Origin: Merdiplasma sp905207905
GTDB taxonomy: Bacteria > Bacillota > Clostridia > Lachnospirales > Lachnospiraceae
Assembly (NCBI GenBank): GCA_902475025.1
Contig: CABRXX010000066.1
Span: 1 to 14,556 of the forward strand
DNA length: 14,556 nucleotides
Reading direction: 5' to 3'
In this document: positions 1 to 6,321 of the stretch, piece after piece
How the letters are laid out: each line of letters begins with the position of its first letter
Position numbering within the stretch: position 1 is the stretch's first letter
The notes under the pieces: model-generated
What the model was told of the DNA's origin: nothing
The model's input: only the letters and a program-made list of their open reading frames with translations
Databases searched by the model: none
Position numbers and translations under genes: made by a program

Positions 1-53
1 AGCGCGCCACACTGGCAGTGTGGAGGTCACGGGTTCGAATCCCGTATGCTCCA
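1..53 (+). tRNA. tRNA-Ala (anticodon GGC), 3' part only
   Basis: This is the 3' portion of a tRNA that enters from the left edge. Visible are the anticodon stem (CCACA 7-11 with TGTGG 19-23), a seven-base loop with anticodon GGC at 14-16, a five-base variable region, the T arm (ACGGG, TTCGAAT, CCCGT) and the 3' acceptor strand ATGCTCC followed by discriminator A at 53. GGC reads GCC alanine codons. The U at acceptor position 70 and discriminator A fit the G3-U70 alanine identity, but the 5' half is outside the window. CCA is not encoded, since TTT follows. Confidence 0.9.
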
Positions 54-63
54 TTTATAAAAG

Positions 64-101
64 AGTCCGAACACAGGGAAGCCTTTGATGTTCGGACTTT
101 T
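64..101 (+). terminator. Intrinsic terminator after tRNA-Ala
   Basis: A perfect 10-bp inverted repeat (AGTCCGAACA at 64-73 with TGTTCGGACT at 89-98) encloses a 15-base loop and is followed by a T run to 101. It lies 10 bases past the tRNA end, so it most likely ends the tRNA transcript. Confidence 0.85.
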
Positions 102-142
102 CGGTTTTCAGGATCATTTTTAGGATCATAGAAATTTAACCC

Positions 143-171
143 TTGCATAAGCGAAGGGAAAAGCGTATAAT
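143..171 (+). promoter_or_regulatory. Promoter of the TPP-riboswitch operon
   Basis: A -35 TTGCAT at 143-148 and a perfect -10 TATAAT at 166-171 are separated by 17 bases. Transcription would start near 178, just upstream of the THI-box aptamer. The position and spacing fit a housekeeping-sigma promoter for the thiamin-regulated operon. Confidence 0.8.
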
Positions 172-183
172 AAGTGCTGTGAA

Positions 184-268
184 AATGGGGAGGCTGTAAG
201 GCCTGAGAGTAAACCGTAAGGTTTTGACCCTTTGAACCTGATACAGATAATGCTGGCGCAGGAAAATA
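184..268 (+). promoter_or_regulatory. TPP riboswitch (THI box) aptamer
   Basis: The conserved THI-box parts appear in order: GGGGAGGC near 187, CTGAGAG near 213, a variable AAACC-GTAA-GGTTT hairpin, then GACCCTTTGAACCTGAT, a CAG-ATAATG-CTG segment and GGCGCAGGAAAA ending near 266. This is the thiamin pyrophosphate-binding aptamer. It predicts that the downstream ABC transporter operon is repressed when TPP is plentiful. The probable expression platform is the intrinsic terminator at 370-393. A partial alternative pairing exists between CCGAATGC at 329-336 and the terminator's 3' arm GCATCGG at 381-387, with a one-base bulge. It could act as an antiterminator, but this is inferred by eye only. 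Confidence 0.95.
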
Positions 269-303
269 AGACGTTCACAAAAAAGAAGCAGAGGAAGGGG
301 AAG

Positions 304-402
304 ATGAACCGGTTAGAGCGGTTGTGTTCCGAATGCTTTCCAGGCTGCTTTTTATGTTGGAATCTTAGGCCGATGCGTTTGCATCGGTTTTTTATTTCAT
401 AG
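304..402 (+). CDS. Possible 32-residue Cys-rich leader peptide in the riboswitch leader
   Basis: An ATG at 304 lies closely behind a purine-rich Shine-Dalgarno-like stretch (GAGGAAGGGG). It opens a 32-codon frame to TAG at 400-402. The predicted peptide contains four cysteines in eleven residues (C8, C11, C15, C18; pattern CxxCxxxCxxC). The frame reads straight through the terminator stem at 370-387, so a translating ribosome would disrupt that hairpin. It could be a regulatory upstream frame or chance. The 3' end runs into the dispersed palindromic repeat, which argues for caution. I do not recognise a family. Confidence 0.25.
   Translation: MNRLERLCSECFPGCFLCWNLRPMRLHRFFIS
370..393 (+). 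terminator. Intrinsic terminator, likely riboswitch expression platform
   Basis: CCGATGC at 370-376, loop GTTT and GCATCGG at 381-387 form a perfect 7-bp hairpin followed by six T at 388-393. It lies about 100 bases past the TPP aptamer and 237 bases before the permease start, which suits TPP-dependent premature termination. Confidence 0.8.
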
Positions 403-451
403 GAAATTTTTTCCTATGAAATAAAAATGCTCCGCAGGATTGCACTGCGGC
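389..451 (+). repeat. Dispersed palindromic repeat, copy 1
   Basis: An 18-bp inverted repeat (arms 389-406 and 410-427, centred on TTT; core TTTCATAGGAAA / TTTCCTATGAAA) is followed by AAAATGCTCCGCAGG and a CCGCAG...CTGCGG hairpin at 432-450. The same series of modules recurs at 521-576 and, diverged, at 9757-9820. It starts directly on the T run of the riboswitch terminator. It may be a non-coding mobile or REP-like element of the host lineage. Confidence 0.75.
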
Positions 452-464
452 GGATGGGAAAGAT

Positions 465-516
465 GTCGCTGAAGCGACCCGCCACAGGCAGAGAAGTCTG
501 CGGACAGACTTCTTTT
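465..516 (+). repeat. Hairpin modules between repeat copies
   Basis: Two compact inverted repeats lie between repeat copies 1 and 2. One is GTCGC-TGAA-GCGAC at 465-478. The other is AGAAGTCTG (492-500), loop CGGA, CAGACTTCT (505-513), followed by TTT, which looks terminator-like. They are probably part of the same composite element, since nothing codes here. If the second hairpin terminates transcription it would further reduce operon expression. Confidence 0.5.
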
Positions 517-520
517 CAAA

Positions 521-611
521 TGCATAGGAAAGTTTTTTCTATGAAATAAAAATGCTTTGCAGGATTGCACTGCGGCCAAAATGTAACTGTTTTGCTTAGG
601 GATGTGTCCCG
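521..611 (+). repeat. Dispersed palindromic repeat, copy 2
   Basis: An imperfect palindrome (CATAGGAAA at 523-531 facing TTTTCTATG at 535-543) is followed by AAATAAAAATGCTTTGCAGG and then ATTGCACTGCGGC, matching copy 1 nearly base for base. The similarity to copy 1 ends near 576. Beyond it lie a loose CAAAA...TTTTG dyad and a GGGATGTGTCCC hairpin (599-610) that runs up to the ribosome site of the permease gene. Confidence 0.7.
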
Positions 612-629
612 GGCGAGAGGAGAAACTGT

Positions 630-1409
630 ATGAAAAAAGTAACGAAAGGCGCGCCGATACTGGTGATCCTGATACTGTTGGCTGTCTGGGAGCTGGCGGT
701 AAGATTTTGCCATATTCCTCTTTATGTATTGCCGTCTCCCAGTGCTGTTTTTAAGACATTCTTTCTGGAATTGCCCATATTGGCGGGACATGCAGCCATT
801 ACGGTGATGGAAGCGCTGGCAGGTATGGGAATCTCTTTTTTTCTTGGGATTGGTATTGGAATTTTGATCGACGCCATGCCTGTTTTTAAAAAATGTATTT
901 ATCCTATTTTGGTGGTGACTCAGACAGTTCCGGTGATTGTGCTGGCCCCCATTTTTATCATCTATCTTGGATTTGGTTATGCCCCAAAGATTCTGACGGT
1001 GGTGCTGATGTGCTTTTTTCCCGTGGTGGTGAGTTTCAGCGACGGATTGGGGCAGATGGATCCGGGATATCTGAATCTGGTGAGTACCTATGGAGGTTCC
1101 AAATGGCAGCTGTACCGGATCGTCAAAATTCCTTCGGCATTGATTTCCCTGTTGTCTGGTCTGAAGGTGGCTGCCACCTACAGCATCAGCGGCGCAGTGG
1201 TTGGTGAGTGGATTGCCGCCCAGAAGGGGCTGGGCTATTATCTGATACGGGCCAAAAATGGCTACATGCTGGATAAGGTGTTTGCCTGTGTGGTGATGAT
1301 CATTTTGCTGAGCCTGCTGATGAATGGGCTGGTGAAGCTTTTTGGCTGGGCAGTACTTCCGATGAAGCGGAAGATACGGCCTGCGAGGCACAGAAGAAAA
1401 AGTTGTTAA
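630..1409 (+). CDS. thiX: ABC transporter permease, SsuC/TauC/ThiX type
   Basis: This 259-residue integral membrane protein of the binding-protein-dependent transport family has about six hydrophobic segments: residues 8-25, 55-80, 90-113, 119-137, 180-192 and 217-240. The cytoplasmic EAA-like loop that docks on the ATPase is visible around residues 153-172 (TYGGSKWQLYRIVKIPSA). Start ATG at 630 follows a good AGAGGAG site. Family members import taurine, sulfonates or thiamin pyrimidines. The TPP riboswitch upstream and the ThiY-like protein downstream favour a pyrimidine precursor of thiamin. The symbol is by role and context and substrate is inferred. The tail is strongly basic (RKIRPARHRRK). 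Confidence 0.85.
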   Translation: MKKVTKGAPILVILILLAVWELAVRFCHIPLYVLPSPSAVFKTFFLELPILAGHAAITVMEALAGMGISFFLGIGIGILIDAMPVFKKCIYPILVVTQTVPVIVLAPIFIIYLGFGYAPKILTVVLMCFFPVVVSFSDGLGQMDPGYLNLVSTYGGSKWQLYRIVKIPSALISLLSGLKVAATYSISGAVVGEWIAAQKGLGYYLIRAKNGYMLDKVFACVVMIILLSLLMNGLVKLFGWAVLPMKRKIRPARHRRKSC

Positions 1410-1550
1410 TTGCTTTTCGTATCTGACGAGATGCGAGAGGTTTTTATTCCCGCGAGCAATGAGCCAAGCAGCCGCACTTGTGCGGATATTTGGCGAATGC
1501 CGCGAGGGCCAAATACCCCGTCAGCTTGCTGAGGGGCGTTTGATGAGATG
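1410..1550 (+). repeat. Hairpin-rich intergenic element inside the operon
   Basis: This non-coding stretch between the permease and binding-protein genes contains three consecutive inverted repeats: CCGCAC-TT-GTGCGG (1472-1485), TATTTGGC (1487-1494) facing GCCAAATA (1508-1515), and CCCC-G-TCAGC-TT-GCTGA-GGGG (1516-1536). None is followed by a T run, so these are not ordinary terminators. A minus-strand frame of 65 codons (1406-1603) crosses it, but I read that as a by-product of the structured repeat. The element resembles dispersed repeats of this group of bacteria, from memory and unverified. Confidence 0.55.
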
Positions 1551-1631
1551 CTGGCCAGGGGAGAAACGTATGTCTCCTTTGACGGCAGCCGGATATCCGG
1601 CAAAATTAATAGAAGAAAAGAGGATAAGGAT

Positions 1632-2627
1632 ATGAAAAACTGGAAAAAGGCGGCAGCGATGGCTGCATCAGCAGCTATGCTTCTGTCCCTGACGGTAACG
1701 GCCTGGGCAGAGGAAACGAGTGAGGATTTAAAAAAGGTGACAGTGATTTTGGATTATGTACCTAATACTAACCATACAGGTATGTATGTAGCCTTGGATA
1801 AAGGCTATTATGAGGAAGAGGGGCTGGATGTGGAGATCATTGAGCCGACAGACGGTGCCACAGCTACTCTGGTGGCACAGCAGAAGGGAACCTTTGGCAT
1901 CAGTTATCAGGAGGATGTGACGATCGCCCGGACTTCAGCAGATCCTCTTCCCATCAAAGCCATTGCTACTGTGATTCAGCACAATACTTCTGGTTTTGTG
2001 AGTCTGGCAGACAGCGGGATTGCATCTCCGGCTGATTTTGAGGGCAAAGTGTATGCCGGTTGGGGCGGCCCGGGAGAATCTGCAGTTTTGGAAGCCTGCA
2101 TGACTCAGGCTGGAGCAGATTTTTCCAAACTCAGTATGGTAATCTCAGATGGAACCGGTTTTGAGGCTCTGGGAAAAAGCTGTGATGTGATGTGGTTTTT
2201 TGAGGCATGGGACAGTGTGATTGCAGATATGAATGGCTGTAAATTGAATTATATGGAGCTTCGTCAGCTGGATGAGCGTTTGGATTATTACACACCGGTG
2301 ATCATTACCAGCGATGCGGTGATCGAATCCGACCCGGAATTAGTATCTGCCTTTCTTCGGGCTACGGAAAAGGGATACCGGGACGCCATTGCAGACCCGG
2401 ATGCTTCCGCAGAAATCCTTTTCGCCCATGCGCCGGACTATGATTTGGAGATGCTGAAACGTTCTCAGAAGTATCTGGCAGATAAGTTCATGGAGGATAC
2501 AGAGGTATGGGGACAGATGAAAGATGAAGTTTGGGACAATTACAGCAGTTTTCTTCAGGAATATGGCGTGATCCAGGAAACTATTCCGGCTTCTGAGTGC
2601 TATACCAACGAATTTTTGTCCCAGTAG
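1632..2627 (+). CDS. thiY: ABC transporter substrate-binding protein, ThiY/NMT1 family
   Basis: This is a 331-residue extracytoplasmic binding protein. Start ATG at 1632 has an AGAGGATAAGG site upstream and opens directly on a signal peptide (MKNWKK, hydrophobic core, predicted cleavage after AWA at residue 26). An in-frame ATG at 1548 would bury the signal behind 28 residues and is rejected. The NMT1/THI5-like signature follows: DYVPNTNHTG at residues 41-50, a KGYY segment near 57-60, SYQEDVTIAR at 91-100 and a GWGGPGES loop. ThiY proteins bind formylaminopyrimidine or related HMP precursors, and the TPP riboswitch supports that ligand. Oddly for a Gram-positive binding protein, there is no lipobox cysteine at the signal end. 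How it stays near the transporter is unclear. Confidence 0.88.
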   Translation: MKNWKKAAAMAASAAMLLSLTVTAWAEETSEDLKKVTVILDYVPNTNHTGMYVALDKGYYEEEGLDVEIIEPTDGATATLVAQQKGTFGISYQEDVTIARTSADPLPIKAIATVIQHNTSGFVSLADSGIASPADFEGKVYAGWGGPGESAVLEACMTQAGADFSKLSMVISDGTGFEALGKSCDVMWFFEAWDSVIADMNGCKLNYMELRQLDERLDYYTPVIITSDAVIESDPELVSAFLRATEKGYRDAIADPDASAEILFAHAPDYDLEMLKRSQKYLADKFMEDTEVWGQMKDEVWDNYSSFLQEYGVIQETIPASECYTNEFLSQ

Positions 2628-2634
2628 AATATCG

Positions 2635-2675
2635 CATCCGTGTACATGGATGTGAGTGAAAGGAGAGCATCCATG
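2635..2675 (+). promoter_or_regulatory. Alternative hairpins over the ATPase ribosome site and start
   Basis: GGATG at 2648-2652 can pair either with CATCC at 2635-2639 upstream or, extended as ATGGATG at 2646-2652, with CATCCAT at 2668-2674. The second form closes a 15-base loop holding the AAGGAG site (2660-2665) and buries most of the ATG at 2673. This could tune translation relative to the upstream gene. The pairing is seen, the function is inferred. Confidence 0.35.
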
Positions 2676-3401
2676 AGTTTAAGAGTGGAACATCTGAAAT
2701 TTGCATATGAGGATCAGAAAATCATCAGGGATCTTTCCTTTCAGGTGGAGGAAGGAGAGTTTGTCAGTATCCTGGGGCCTTCCGGCTGCGGAAAGTCCAC
2801 TCTTTTGAATGTACTGGCAGGAATTTTAAAACCTCAGGGTGGAGCGATCTGGATCAATGGACAGAAGGCGGAGGGGATCCGCCGGGAATTTGCCTACATG
2901 CCTCAGAATGATCTGCTGCTGCCCTGGCGGACTGTGCTGGATAATGTGTGTCTGTACGGAGAGATCCATCATAAAAAGGAAGCCGTAAGGGAGCGGGCAT
3001 TGGAACAGATGGAGCGTTTTGGGCTTCAGGGATGCGAAAACAAATATCCGGAGGAGCTTTCCGGCGGGATGCGGCAGCGGGCGGCCTTTCTGCGCACCGC
3101 ACTGTGTGAGGCCAATATCTATCTTCTGGACGAGCCATTCGGAGCTTTGGATGTGATCACCAGAGGGGATATGCAGGACTGGCTGCGTATGCTCTGCAAT
3201 GACCTGAAAAAGACGATCCTGCTGGTAACCCATGATACCGATGAGGCCATCTACCTCTCAGACCGGATTCTGATTCTGGGACGGCCGGGGGAAGGAATCC
3301 GGGAGGAAATCCGGGTGCAGGAAAAGAACCGCACCAGAGACTGGCTCTATGAACAGGGAAGTCTCAGAGCCAGAATCCATCGAATTATCAAAGAGGAGTA
3401 A
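2673..3401 (+). CDS. thiZ: ABC transporter ATP-binding protein, ThiZ/SsuB/TauB type
   Basis: This 242-residue nucleotide-binding subunit would power the permease encoded two genes upstream. All motifs are intact: Walker A GPSGCGKST (35-43), Q-loop Gln78, signature LSGGMRQR (129-136), Walker B with LLDEPFGALD (151-160) and switch His187 (VTHD). Start ATG at 2673 follows AAGGAG at a seven-base spacing. A GTG at 2640 in frame is less likely because it lacks a site. The length is normal for the nitrate/sulfonate/thiamin-pyrimidine subfamily. Its stop lies six bases before the next gene, whose ribosome site (GAGGAG) is inside the last codons here, so translation is likely coupled. Confidence 0.9.
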   Translation: MSLRVEHLKFAYEDQKIIRDLSFQVEEGEFVSILGPSGCGKSTLLNVLAGILKPQGGAIWINGQKAEGIRREFAYMPQNDLLLPWRTVLDNVCLYGEIHHKKEAVRERALEQMERFGLQGCENKYPEELSGGMRQRAAFLRTALCEANIYLLDEPFGALDVITRGDMQDWLRMLCNDLKKTILLVTHDTDEAIYLSDRILILGRPGEGIREEIRVQEKNRTRDWLYEQGSLRARIHRIIKEE

Positions 3402-3407
3402 TGGTTT

Positions 3408-4214
3408 ATGAAATTAAAGGAGTGTCTGGAGAAGATGCGCGTGATCGATCTGCACGCGCATCTTTCGTTGTCGGAAACAGAAGACTGTGATAAAATAAGG
3501 CAAGAACTGGAAGTTCGCCGGGGAGAGGGGATATTCACCTGCTTTTCCGCCGGGACTCCCGGGGAATGGAGACAGTTAGAAACGTATCGTTCCAGAGAGG
3601 AACTGCTGGTAAGCTTTGGCATCCATCCCTGGTATGCAGATCGGTATACGTTGGAGGAGTGCAAAGAATATCTGGAGCAGTGCGATTTTATTGGTGAGAT
3701 CGGCATGGATTCCGTCTGGTGTCAGGTTCCCGGAAAAGTCCAGGAGCGGCAGCTGGAAGAGCAGCTGCAGTTGGCCTGGGAGCTTCAAAAACCGGTAATC
3801 CTCCATACCAAAGGAGAGGAAAAACGTGTCAGTCAGATCCTCAGGGGATTTCAAGGAAAGGCCTGCGTCCATTGGTACTCCGGAAACCTTAAAGATTTGG
3901 AAGCGTATTTGGAACAGGACTGCTATTTTACCCTGGGGCCGGATACCGGAGCACTTTGTAGGGCTGAAAACGAGAGCTACGAGCAGAAGGTTCGATGGCG
4001 TATGCTAAGGGAGATTCCGGCGGAGCGGCTGTTCGTGGAGACGGACGGTCTGGCGGCCATAGCCTGGGCAAGAGGAGTACAGGAGCTTAGCGTGGAAGAG
4101 ATTTCAAAGACATTAAAGGAAAATCTGGCCGTTTCTGCCAAGGTTAAGGGAATGACCGTTGCTGCCCTCGAGGAGCAGATGAAGAAAAATCTAAGGGCAT
4201 TTTTGGGGAGCTAG
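3408..4214 (+). CDS. TatD-like metal-dependent hydrolase in the thiamin-precursor operon
   Basis: This 268-residue protein has a TIM-barrel amidohydrolase pattern of the TatD type. Candidate metal ligands are complete: His16 and His18 (DLHAHLS), Glu97 (GEIGMD), His133 (LHTKG), His155 (HWYSG) and Asp213 (VETDG). FGIHPW near residue 70 is also typical. Classical TatD proteins are described as metal-dependent nucleases or hydrolases. Membership in an operon under TPP control suggests a small-molecule substrate instead, for example a formyl- or amino-pyrimidine released from degraded thiamin, but this is inference. Start ATG at 3408 has GAGGAG nine bases upstream, within the end of the ATPase gene. 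It is shorter-spaced and more divergent than a housekeeping TatD. Confidence 0.8.
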   Translation: MKLKECLEKMRVIDLHAHLSLSETEDCDKIRQELEVRRGEGIFTCFSAGTPGEWRQLETYRSREELLVSFGIHPWYADRYTLEECKEYLEQCDFIGEIGMDSVWCQVPGKVQERQLEEQLQLAWELQKPVILHTKGEEKRVSQILRGFQGKACVHWYSGNLKDLEAYLEQDCYFTLGPDTGALCRAENESYEQKVRWRMLREIPAERLFVETDGLAAIAWARGVQELSVEEISKTLKENLAVSAKVKGMTVAALEEQMKKNLRAFLGS

Positions 4215-4216
4215 GG

Positions 4217-4324
4217 ATGAAATCCGGAAAGCATTCCCGGAAGGAACAGAATGCGGATCCAGAGTCTGTCATCACTGGAGGACATTGCCCAGGGCAGGCG
4301 GGATGGAGAGAGGTCAACACATGA
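4217..4324 (+). CDS. Possible 35-residue small protein, ATGA-overlapping the DUF362 gene
   Basis: ATG at 4217 lies two bases after the stop of the TatD-like gene, with GGGGAG six bases upstream. The frame runs 35 codons and ends in TGA at 4322-4324, overlapping the next gene's ATG as ATGA, a classic translational-coupling layout. The peptide is hydrophilic with a basic N-terminus (MKSGKHSRKEQ) and a Gly/Pro-rich C-terminal half containing GGHCPGQAGW. No family is recognised. It may be a true small protein, a coupling frame that hands ribosomes to the DUF362 gene, or chance. Confidence 0.35.
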   Translation: MKSGKHSRKEQNADPESVITGGHCPGQAGWREVNT

Positions 4325-5466
4325 AAAAAAATGAACTCATTGTGATCAATGGAAAAGAATACAAAAAAATGACAAAGGAGCTGCTGCGTCTTGCAGATCT
4401 GGCGGGACAGATACCGGATAGGGACACTCTGATAGGAATCAAACCCAATCTGGTAGGGCCGGTGCTGGCCAGTGAGGGAGGGACGACCCATCCTGAGGTG
4501 GTAGAGGGGTTGATCGAATATCTTCAGGAAAGGGGCTTCTATAATCTGGTGCTTCTGGAAGGCTCCTGGGTGGGAGATGCTACTCAGGCGGCGGTGGAAT
4601 ACTGTGGTTATGACCGGATTCTGGAAAAGTATCAGCTTCCTTTCTGGGATATGCAGAAGGAAGCTGGAGAAGAGAGAGATTGTGCAGGCATGAAACTCCA
4701 TGTCTGCAGGCGGATAAGGGAGATTGGATTTCTCATTAACGTTCCGGTATTAAAGGGACACTGTCAGACCAAGATCACCTGTGCATTAAAAAACATGAAG
4801 GGATTGCTTCCAAACAGTGAAAAGCGGAGGTTCCACCGGCTGGGGCTGCATGATCCTATCGCTCATTTAAGCGTTGGGATTCGCCAGGATTTTGTTTTGG
4901 TGGACAGCATCTGTGGGGACCTTACCTTTGAGGACGGAGGGAATCCGGTGGAGCAAAATCGGTTGATAGCAGGTCTGGATCCGGTGCTGGTGGATGCCTT
5001 TGGCTGCTTCCTTTTGGGGCTTTCTGTGGAGGAAGTGCCTTATCTTACCAAGGCAGCTGCCCTGGAGGCTGGAAGTCTGGATATCAGGAATGCCAGGCTC
5101 GTCTTTTATTTGGAACAAACAGAGTCTGGGAGAATCTGTTATGAAGAGGCAGACCCATCTGGAATACAGAGAGCGCAGGGGGGATACGGTTATGTGATGA
5201 AGCTGGCAGAGAAGGCAGAAGAGGTGGATTCCTGCAGCGCCTGTTATGGGTATCTGCTGCCGGCTCTGGAGATGCTGGAGAGGGAGGGACTTTTGGACAG
5301 CCTAACAGAGAAGATCTGTATAGGCCAGGGATACAGAGGGAAAGAAGGAAAGCTGGGGGTAGGAAATTGCACCAGAAAGTTTCAGCATTCGCTGGGAGGG
5401 TGTCCCCCTACAGAAAACCAGATGTATGAATTTTTAAAAGAATATATCCGGAAAAATGAGGCTTAG
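4321..5466 (+). CDS. DUF362 domain protein with C-terminal four-cysteine set
   Basis: This 381-residue protein has the DUF362 pattern: KPNLVGP at residues 41-47, an LLEGSWVG segment near 78, LKGHCQTKITCALKNMKGLLP across 144-164 and an aspartate-rich DPVLVDAFG stretch near 220-228. The C-terminal part holds CSAC (305, 308), Cys350 (GNC) and Cys361 (GGCPP), a spacing that could bind a metal or iron-sulfur cluster. DUF362 proteins have no settled biochemical role and often accompany ferredoxin-like domains. Start ATG at 4321 has an AGAGAGG site. An in-frame ATG at 4285 lacks one. It is the last gene of the TPP-controlled run, so it probably serves pyrimidine or thiamin salvage, by context only. 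Confidence 0.8.
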   Translation: MKKNELIVINGKEYKKMTKELLRLADLAGQIPDRDTLIGIKPNLVGPVLASEGGTTHPEVVEGLIEYLQERGFYNLVLLEGSWVGDATQAAVEYCGYDRILEKYQLPFWDMQKEAGEERDCAGMKLHVCRRIREIGFLINVPVLKGHCQTKITCALKNMKGLLPNSEKRRFHRLGLHDPIAHLSVGIRQDFVLVDSICGDLTFEDGGNPVEQNRLIAGLDPVLVDAFGCFLLGLSVEEVPYLTKAAALEAGSLDIRNARLVFYLEQTESGRICYEEADPSGIQRAQGGYGYVMKLAEKAEEVDSCSACYGYLLPALEMLEREGLLDSLTEKICIGQGYRGKEGKLGVGNCTRKFQHSLGGCPPTENQMYEFLKEYIRKNEA

Positions 5467-5533
5467 GCGGCGTTGAAATTGTGCCTATTCTATGTCTGAA
5501 AACTTAAGAAAAAGTAAAATCGTTTCAGTTTCG

Positions 5534-5562
5534 TTGACGCACCTCTGGAAAACAAGTATAAT
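5534..5562 (+). promoter_or_regulatory. Promoter of the CBS-domain gene
   Basis: TTGACG at 5534-5539 and TATAAT at 5557-5562 are 17 bases apart, near consensus. The start point would be near 5569, giving a leader of about 60 bases. It shows the CBS gene is transcribed separately from the thiamin operon. I see no clear terminator between 5466 and this promoter. Confidence 0.8.
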
Positions 5563-5630
5563 AAATATAAGGAAACAGTTGACATCATGTGTGCATTCTG
5601 CACAGACAGAAACAGGGGATGGGGCGTTTT

Positions 5631-6074
5631 ATGAACATACTATTTTATTTAGTACCAAAGAGTGAGATTGCTTATATCTATGATGACTATACCGTGCGTC
5701 AGGCTATGGAAAAGCTGGAATATTACCGCTATTCTTCTGTGCCCATCATTAACCGGAAGGGAAGCTATGTGGGTAGCCTTACAGAGGGAGATATTCTCTG
5801 GGGGCTGAAGGAGCGGGGAATTATGGATGTAAAGGAGACGGAGGAACTGCTGGTGCGTCAGTTGAAGCGCTGCCGGGATAATGAGCCGGTGAATATTAAC
5901 TGCGATATGGAAGATCTGATCCTTCCCAGCATGAATCAGAATTTTATCCCGGTGATTGACGATAACCGGACTTTTATCGGTATTGTCACCAGGCGGAGCA
6001 TTATTTCCTATTGCGTAGAGAAAAGCAGGAAAAGAGAGTGCCAGGAGATAAAGCCGGTGAAGGTGCTGGTGTAA
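5631..6074 (+). CDS. Stand-alone tandem CBS-domain protein
   Basis: This 147-residue cytosolic protein is made of two CBS domains (about residues 10-62 and 95-130), with repeated patterns SSVPIINRKGSYVGSLTEGDILW and NFIPVIDDNRTFIGIVTRRSIIS. CBS pairs bind adenosine nucleotides such as AMP, ATP or S-adenosylmethionine and act as sensors. No catalytic or channel domain is attached, so a partner must be acted on in trans. The start at 5631 (MNILFYL) is preferred because GGGG lies six bases before it and the frame begins directly with the domain. ATGs at 5589 and 5619 are in frame but weaker. It has its own promoter and terminator, hence a single-gene unit. Confidence 0.8.
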   Translation: MNILFYLVPKSEIAYIYDDYTVRQAMEKLEYYRYSSVPIINRKGSYVGSLTEGDILWGLKERGIMDVKETEELLVRQLKRCRDNEPVNINCDMEDLILPSMNQNFIPVIDDNRTFIGIVTRRSIISYCVEKSRKRECQEIKPVKVLV

Positions 6075-6123
6075 GGCCAGAAAGTAAAAAGCGAAGCTGC
6101 AAAATCAAAACAATAAAAGTCTG

Positions 6124-6185
6124 AACAGCCCTGGAAACCAAGGCAGCCCCTGATGGGAAGCGTTGATTTCCAGGGCTGTTTTTAT
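6124..6185 (+). terminator. Intrinsic terminator after the CBS gene
   Basis: A 14-bp perfect inverted repeat (AACAGCCCTGGAAA at 6124-6137 with TTTCCAGGGCTGTT at 6167-6180) has a 29-base loop and a T tract running to 6183. The T tract continues directly into a TTTCATAGGAAA repeat element. Confidence 0.85.
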
Positions 6186-6206
6186 TTCATAGGAAATTTT
6201 GTTTTC
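6179..6206 (+). repeat. Dispersed palindromic repeat, short copy 3
   Basis: TTTTTATTTCATAGGAAATTTT matches the left arm of copy 1 (389-410) in the same orientation, again starting on a terminator T run. The right arm and GC-rich module are missing, so it is a half or eroded copy. Confidence 0.5.
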
Positions 6207-6228
6207 ACTGTTTTTGCACAAAATTTTC

Positions 6229-6257
6229 TTGTCTTGCGGGTGGGGGAGTGTTAGAAT
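6229..6257 (+). promoter_or_regulatory. Promoter of the amidase gene
   Basis: TTGTCT at 6229-6234 and TAGAAT at 6252-6257 with a 17-base spacer fit a vegetative promoter. The leader to the GTG start is about 60 bases. Confidence 0.55.
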
Positions 6258-6321
6258 AGGATGTAATAACTTTGATATAAAATTGTAAAAAGTAAGAATA
6301 GTTACAAGGAGAGATTGGAAA